DNA of 64,000 nucleotides from Flavobacterium swingsii (GTDB taxonomy: Bacteria; Bacteroidota; Bacteroidia; Flavobacteriales; Flavobacteriaceae). Below, one piece after another: positions 60,356 to 64,000 of this stretch. Where the stretch lies: positions 186,001 to 250,000 of the forward strand of contig NZ_FOJT01000001.1 of NCBI RefSeq assembly GCF_900111965.1, written 5' to 3'. Numbering within the stretch: position 1 is the first letter of the stretch; each line of letters begins with the position of its first letter. The notes beneath the pieces are model-generated. The model was given only the letters and a program-made list of their open reading frames with translations, was not told where the DNA came from and did no database searches. Made by a program: the position numbers and the translations under genes.

Positions 60356-61192
60356 ATGAAAAAAAATATCCTACTTATTTTTACAATCTTATTAACTACA
60401 ATAACTTTTGCCCAGAAAAAGGAAAAAGTAAAAGGATCTAAAATAGTTACTGTCGAAAAAGTAGAAATTGCTGCTTTTACAGAAATTGAAATCGAAGACA
60501 ATCTTGAAGTTTTTTTAGTAAAAGGTGATAAAAACAGTATCGATGTAGAAACTGACGAAAATTTGCACACTGCTATCAACCATCAAACTTATGGTACTTC
60601 TTTGCGTTTAAATACAAATAAAGAAATTTCGGGTTTCAAAAAATTAGAAATCAGAGTTACTTATACCGATAGTTTAAAATTAATATCAGTAAAACACGAA
60701 GCAAAACTAAATGCCGTTTCTGATTTAGGATTAAAAAATATTACTATAAAAACTTACGATTATAGCAAGACAGTTATTAATGCAAATGCTCCTAATTTTA
60801 CTTTGCTAGCAAACGACAAATCGAAAGTAGAACTAAACTTAAAAAGTGAAGATGCCTTTATAGAAATGAGTAAAACTGCTGAAATAAAAGCACATATTTC
60901 TGTGAATAAATTAAAATTTGATATGTACCAGAAATCTGAAGCAATTATTGATGGTGAAGTTACAGAAATGAAACTCCGTTTAGATAATAATGCCACTTAT
61001 GACGGTCAGAAATTAACTTCAAAAATGCTTAATTTAACCACCGAAAGTAGCACAAAATGTAGTATTTACACAAATGGAAGTTTGTCTATCTCTGCTGCGG
61101 GAAAATCGGAAATTTCGATATTTGGCGAACCAAAAATAGAGCTAAAAAAGTTTGGAGACGAAGCTGTTTTGTATAAAAAAGTAGTGAAGTAA
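60356..61192 (+). CDS. Head GIN domain (DUF2807) protein
   Basis: 278 residues from ATG 60356; a TTG 6 bp upstream is not preferred. Signal peptide (about 1-19, ending TFAQ). DUF2807-like beta-helix with KGSKIVTVEKVEIAAFTEIE, VFLVKGDKNSIDVETDENLH and AKLNAVSDLGLKNITIKTYD, and a C-terminus FGEPKIELKKFGDE. It lacks the lipobox Cys of its paralog at 59540. Its own TATATTTG box and the terminator upstream show separate transcription. Confidence 0.87.
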   Translation: MKKNILLIFTILLTTITFAQKKEKVKGSKIVTVEKVEIAAFTEIEIEDNLEVFLVKGDKNSIDVETDENLHTAINHQTYGTSLRLNTNKEISGFKKLEIRVTYTDSLKLISVKHEAKLNAVSDLGLKNITIKTYDYSKTVINANAPNFTLLANDKSKVELNLKSEDAFIEMSKTAEIKAHISVNKLKFDMYQKSEAIIDGEVTEMKLRLDNNATYDGQKLTSKMLNLTTESSTKCSIYTNGSLSISAAGKSEISIFGEPKIELKKFGDEAVLYKKVVK

Positions 61193-61201
61193 TTGTTACA
61201 T

Positions 61202-61250
61202 ATTCATAAAAAAAATCCCACTTCAATGAAGTGGGATTTTTTTTATGAAT
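61202..61250. terminator. Bidirectional terminator between DUF2807 gene and trxB
   Basis: Perfect 23-bp arms: ATTCAT, eight A, TCCCACTTC and its inverse around AAT. Flanking A and T runs serve both convergent genes. Confidence 0.93.
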
Positions 61251-61260
61251 CTATTTTTCG

Positions 61261-62208
61261 TTATTCTTTTGCAGCCAAATATCTTTCGGCATCTAACGCA
61301 GCCATACAACCCGTTCCTGCAGCAGTAATTGCTTGTCTGTAAACATGATCGGCAGCATCACCAGAAACAAAAACACCAGCAACATTAGTTTTAGCAGTTC
61401 CTGGAATATTTACAATGTAACCAGTTTCGTCAAGAGTGATATAATCTTTAAAAATATCGGTATTTGGTTTGTGACCAATGGCTACAAAGAAACCAGTAGC
61501 TGGAATATCAAAAATATCTCCAGTGGTTTTATTTTTTGCTTTAACAGCAGTAACCACTTGACCATCTCCTAAAACCTCGACAGTATCGTGGTTCATTAAG
61601 ATTGTAATGTTTTCGGTTTTGCGAACACGAGCTTCCATAATTTTCGAAGCTCTAAATTGCTCACTACGAACTAACATGGTTACTTTTTTACACATTTTAG
61701 ATAAATAATGTGCTTCTTCACAAGCTGAATCTCCTGCACCAACAATAACAACTTCTTGATTACGATAGAAAAATCCGTCACAAATTGCACATGCCGAAAC
61801 GCCACCACCAGTTTTTAGATAATGTTGTTCTGAATCGATTCCCAAATATTTCGCAGTTGCTCCAGTCGAAATGATTACTGTTTCACAGTGTAATTCTTTT
61901 GTGTCGTTTATCCAAACTTTATGAATACCACCAGAAAAATCGACTTTTGTAGCCCAACCATCACGAACATCAGTACCAAAACGTTTGGCTTGTTCTTCTA
62001 AACCAACCATCATTTCTGGCCCAGTTATTCCTTCTGGGTTTCCTGGAAAATTTTCTACTTCGTTTGTTGTTGTAAGCTGACCACCGGGTTGAGTTCCTTG
62101 GTATAAAACGGGGTTCATATTTGCTCTAGCAGCATATATTGCTGCCGTGTAACCTGCAGGACCTGAACCTATAATTAGGCATTTTATTTTTTCGATTGTA
62201 TCGGACAT
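61261..62208 (-). CDS. trxB: Thioredoxin reductase
   Basis: 315 residues. FAD-binding GSGPAGYTAAIYAARANMNP (about 14-33), NADPH-binding GAGDSACEEAHYLSKMCKKV and the redox-active CAICDG (about 138-143; CxxC with Ala-Ile between). C-terminal VFVSGDAADHVYRQAITAAG FAD motif. Reduces thioredoxin with NADPH. A TACATTTG box on the minus strand lies at 62231-62238. Confidence 0.97.
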   Translation of the reverse strand: MSDTIEKIKCLIIGSGPAGYTAAIYAARANMNPVLYQGTQPGGQLTTTNEVENFPGNPEGITGPEMMVGLEEQAKRFGTDVRDGWATKVDFSGGIHKVWINDTKELHCETVIISTGATAKYLGIDSEQHYLKTGGGVSACAICDGFFYRNQEVVIVGAGDSACEEAHYLSKMCKKVTMLVRSEQFRASKIMEARVRKTENITILMNHDTVEVLGDGQVVTAVKAKNKTTGDIFDIPATGFFVAIGHKPNTDIFKDYITLDETGYIVNIPGTAKTNVAGVFVSGDAADHVYRQAITAAGTGCMAALDAERYLAAKE

Positions 62209-62305
62209 AATGAATATTTTTATAAAGATGCAAATGTAAACTTTATTATAAAAAATTTACTCTTTAATAAATTGAAAAAACTTATTTATTTATAGAAAAA
62301 TACTT

Positions 62306-62932
62306 TTATTGTTTTATATGCTGGATTGCCCAGATTAGTAAGGTGTTTTTTTCTTTTGGTAAACCTAATTTTTCAATAATATTACTACGATGACCTTCTA
62401 CTGTTTTTTCAGAAAGAAACAATAATTCTGCAATTTGTTTGCTTGTTTTTTGTTGGGCAATGAGTTCGATAATTTTTCTTTCGGATAAGGTTAGTTTAGC
62501 AAGGTCATCATTGTTATTCTTATTCTTATTATCTACAACTAGATCATCTTCGAGGAATTCGCTCACATAACGATTCCCTTTTTTTACTTCCAGCAAGCAT
62601 TTTTCTAATTCTGTTTGGGCATGTTCTTTAAGAATGTATCCGTAAATTCCGTACTCACTAGCTTTTTTGAAAATGGTCATTTCTTTGTGCATGGTAAGCA
62701 AAATAATTTTAGTTTTTAGTTTGCTTTCTTGTACTTTTTTGGCAACATCTAAACCATCTAGACCTGGCATATTTATATCTAAAATAGCAATATCTGGTTG
62801 ATGAAGTGTAATTAAATTTAAAGCTGAAACTCCGTTAGAACAAGTATCGGTTACTTTATGACCGTAAGATTCTAAAAAGCTTTTTGTTCCTTGTAAAGTA
62901 AATGGATGATCGTCTGCAATTAATATTTTCAT
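62306..62932 (-). CDS. LuxR/NarL-type response regulator
   Basis: 208 residues. Receiver domain: MKILIADDHPFTLQGTKSFL, phospho-Asp in IAILDINMPGLDGLD (about 53), LLTMHKEM and YILKEHAQTELEKC. The C-terminal LuxR HTH (LTLSERKIIELIAQQKTSKQ, then IAELLFLSEKTVEGHRSNII) is complete. It overlaps the kinase stop by one base, so the two-component pair is translationally coupled. Confidence 0.95.
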   Translation of the reverse strand: MKILIADDHPFTLQGTKSFLESYGHKVTDTCSNGVSALNLITLHQPDIAILDINMPGLDGLDVAKKVQESKLKTKIILLTMHKEMTIFKKASEYGIYGYILKEHAQTELEKCLLEVKKGNRYVSEFLEDDLVVDNKNKNNNDDLAKLTLSERKIIELIAQQKTSKQIAELLFLSEKTVEGHRSNIIEKLGLPKEKNTLLIWAIQHIKQ

Positions 62933-64000
62933 TATACTTTTTTGATTTCAATTGAGATAATTGTTCCGTTTTTGTCTGATATAATTTTTGCTTCTCCACC
63001 TATTGCTCTACTTCTTTCAATGATATTATGCAATCCAAATGCATTTTTTCCGTTTAATGTTTCGGTAACATTAAATCCTTTTCCATTGTCTTTTATTTCT
63101 ACAAAAAGAGTGTTGTTTTTTTGAGAAACTGTAATTTTTGCAGCAACTGCATTGGCATATTTAATAATATTAGACAATGCTTCCTGAATAATTCGATACA
63201 CTTGCAATTCATCATTTATAGATAAGGAATTGTTATAATCAACATCTGCTGTTACCATAAAATCATTTACAGATTGTGCACGTTCGACTAATTGTTCGAC
63301 ACTTGCTTTTAATCCAATTTTGTCAAACATTATTGGATGCAAGTTTCGACTAATAATACGAATGTCATTAATAATGGCATCTATTTTATTATTGGTAACA
63401 TCTGTTTTTTCTTCAAACGAATTTTTTAGACTTAATAATTCGTGGCTCACACTATCGTGCAAATCGCTAGCAATACGTTTGCGTTCTTCCTCGGTTTTTT
63501 CTAATAATTGTTTGGTGTATTGTTGTGCATTTTGTTTTTCTAATTTTAATTTTTTCTGTTTTTGTCGAGTGATATAAACCACCACTGTTAGAAATAGTCC
63601 CAGAAACAGTGAGGCTAAAAGTGCAATTGTTGTATTTTTATTTAAAATTGTTGTTTTTTGAAGTGTGATTTGTTGTTCTTTTTTTTGGGTTTCATATATA
63701 GCTTCAAGCTCAGCTATTTTCCCTCTTGTTGCAATATCAGATATGCTATCTGCAATTATTCGTTTATCTTTTTCGATAGTAAAAGCATTTTTAAAATCAT
63801 TATTTTGAAGCGCACTTGTTTGTAAAACACCATAAAACATATTTACTTTTTCGTATTGCTGATTGGTTATTAGTATTGGTAATGCTTTTTTAATATCTTC
63901 AAACTCGGAATAATTTGGATTTTTCTTTATTTCATATTGTGCCAAGGCAACTTTGTATTCTAAGGTTAAATCATCAGAATTAATTTCTTCAACTATTGGT
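62932..64000 (-). CDS. TPR-linked sensor histidine kinase (N-terminus cut)
   Basis: At least 355 residues; the frame is still open at the right edge, so the true start is outside. TPR-like helices (NPNYSEFEDIKKALPILITN, NNDFKNAFTIEKDKR), one membrane helix (TTIALLASLFLGLFLTVVVY, about 125-145 of the visible part), a coiled coil and a HisKA_3 dimerisation box ERKRIASDLHDSVSHELLSL (phospho-His in DLHDS). The HATPase part has VYRIIQEALSNIIKYA and KDNGKGF. Signals to the LuxR-type regulator that follows; stimulus unknown. Confidence 0.93.
   Translation of the reverse strand, partial: PIVEEINSDDLTLEYKVALAQYEIKKNPNYSEFEDIKKALPILITNQQYEKVNMFYGVLQTSALQNNDFKNAFTIEKDKRIIADSISDIATRGKIAELEAIYETQKKEQQITLQKTTILNKNTTIALLASLFLGLFLTVVVYITRQKQKKLKLEKQNAQQYTKQLLEKTEEERKRIASDLHDSVSHELLSLKNSFEEKTDVTNNKIDAIINDIRIISRNLHPIMFDKIGLKASVEQLVERAQSVNDFMVTADVDYNNSLSINDELQVYRIIQEALSNIIKYANAVAAKITVSQKNNTLFVEIKDNGKGFNVTETLNGKNAFGLHNIIERSRAIGGEAKIISDKNGTIISIEIKKV

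Overview
The window is low-GC DNA from a member of the Flavobacteriaceae, most probably the genus Flavobacterium. The evidence is family-level: promoters of the Bacteroidetes type (TTG, 17-23 bp, TAnnTTTG), type IX secretion sorting domains, DUF4295 next to rpmG and rpmB, a SecA of about 1116 residues, a two-motif DnaJ, a TonB receptor and SusC-like plug fragments. There is no phage, transposase, rRNA or tRNA. Most of the window is ordinary chromosome; about 7 kb is accessory.

Layout. 1-3441: a TPR lipoprotein and two genes that each carry half of a DUF4331 protein, divergent from an ECF sigma / RskA-type anti-sigma pair. 3498-5520: ftsY with a tiny membrane protein, then DUF4295-rpmG-rpmB. 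5595-11662: cinA, an Hpt protein, a fumarylacetoacetase-family hydrolase, a DnaQ-type exonuclease, a 2-oxoacid dehydrogenase E2 and a glycosyltransferase. 11701-19752: uup, a methyltransferase, a LolD/MacB-type ATPase, a PduO-type cobalamin adenosyltransferase behind a 7-bp tandem repeat, a DUF2795 protein and secA. 19866-32350: a TonB receptor with a small Cys-containing partner, glcD, a Fsr-type MFS pump, meaB, a MATE pump, an outer membrane beta-barrel protein, PPK2 and a run of small conserved genes.

32408-39697 is the most unusual part. Six genes, all on the + strand, are separated by five intergenic palindromic sites. Measured from a 5' AAC to a 3' GTT, each site is 124-126 bp. Every complete unit begins with GTT plus a short unit-specific word and ends with the inverse of that word plus AAC. 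This is the geometry of integron gene cassettes (GTTRRRY/RYYYAAC), and the site length matches Vibrio repeats, but no integrase is in the window. I read it as a CALIN-like cassette array in a Bacteroidetes, with sites that fit the classical core consensus only loosely. Cargo: a lipoprotein (left edge unresolved), an unknown protein, an AraC regulator with a secreted HDxxH protein, and two seven-repeat beta-propellers with type IX sorting tails.

39834-44172 is a sigma / anti-sigma-like / VWA / secreted-protein operon with SusC-plug fragments but no barrel. 44250-55662 holds an ABC-F ATPase, a YqiA-like hydrolase, a Fic enzyme with its own HTH, DUF2007, a half DEAD-box protein, a sigma-54-type activator without HTH, a NatAB-like exporter, dnaJ-grpE, an epimerase and a DUF4442 protein. 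55847-61192 is a PadR/PspC/M23/DUF2807 envelope cluster. The window ends with trxB and a LuxR-type two-component pair cut by the right edge.

A second dispersed element occurs six times (4716, 8931, 15879, 24682, 30616, 49743). It has conserved arms around a variable hairpin and in five of six cases lies just after a gene, always in the same orientation relative to transcription.
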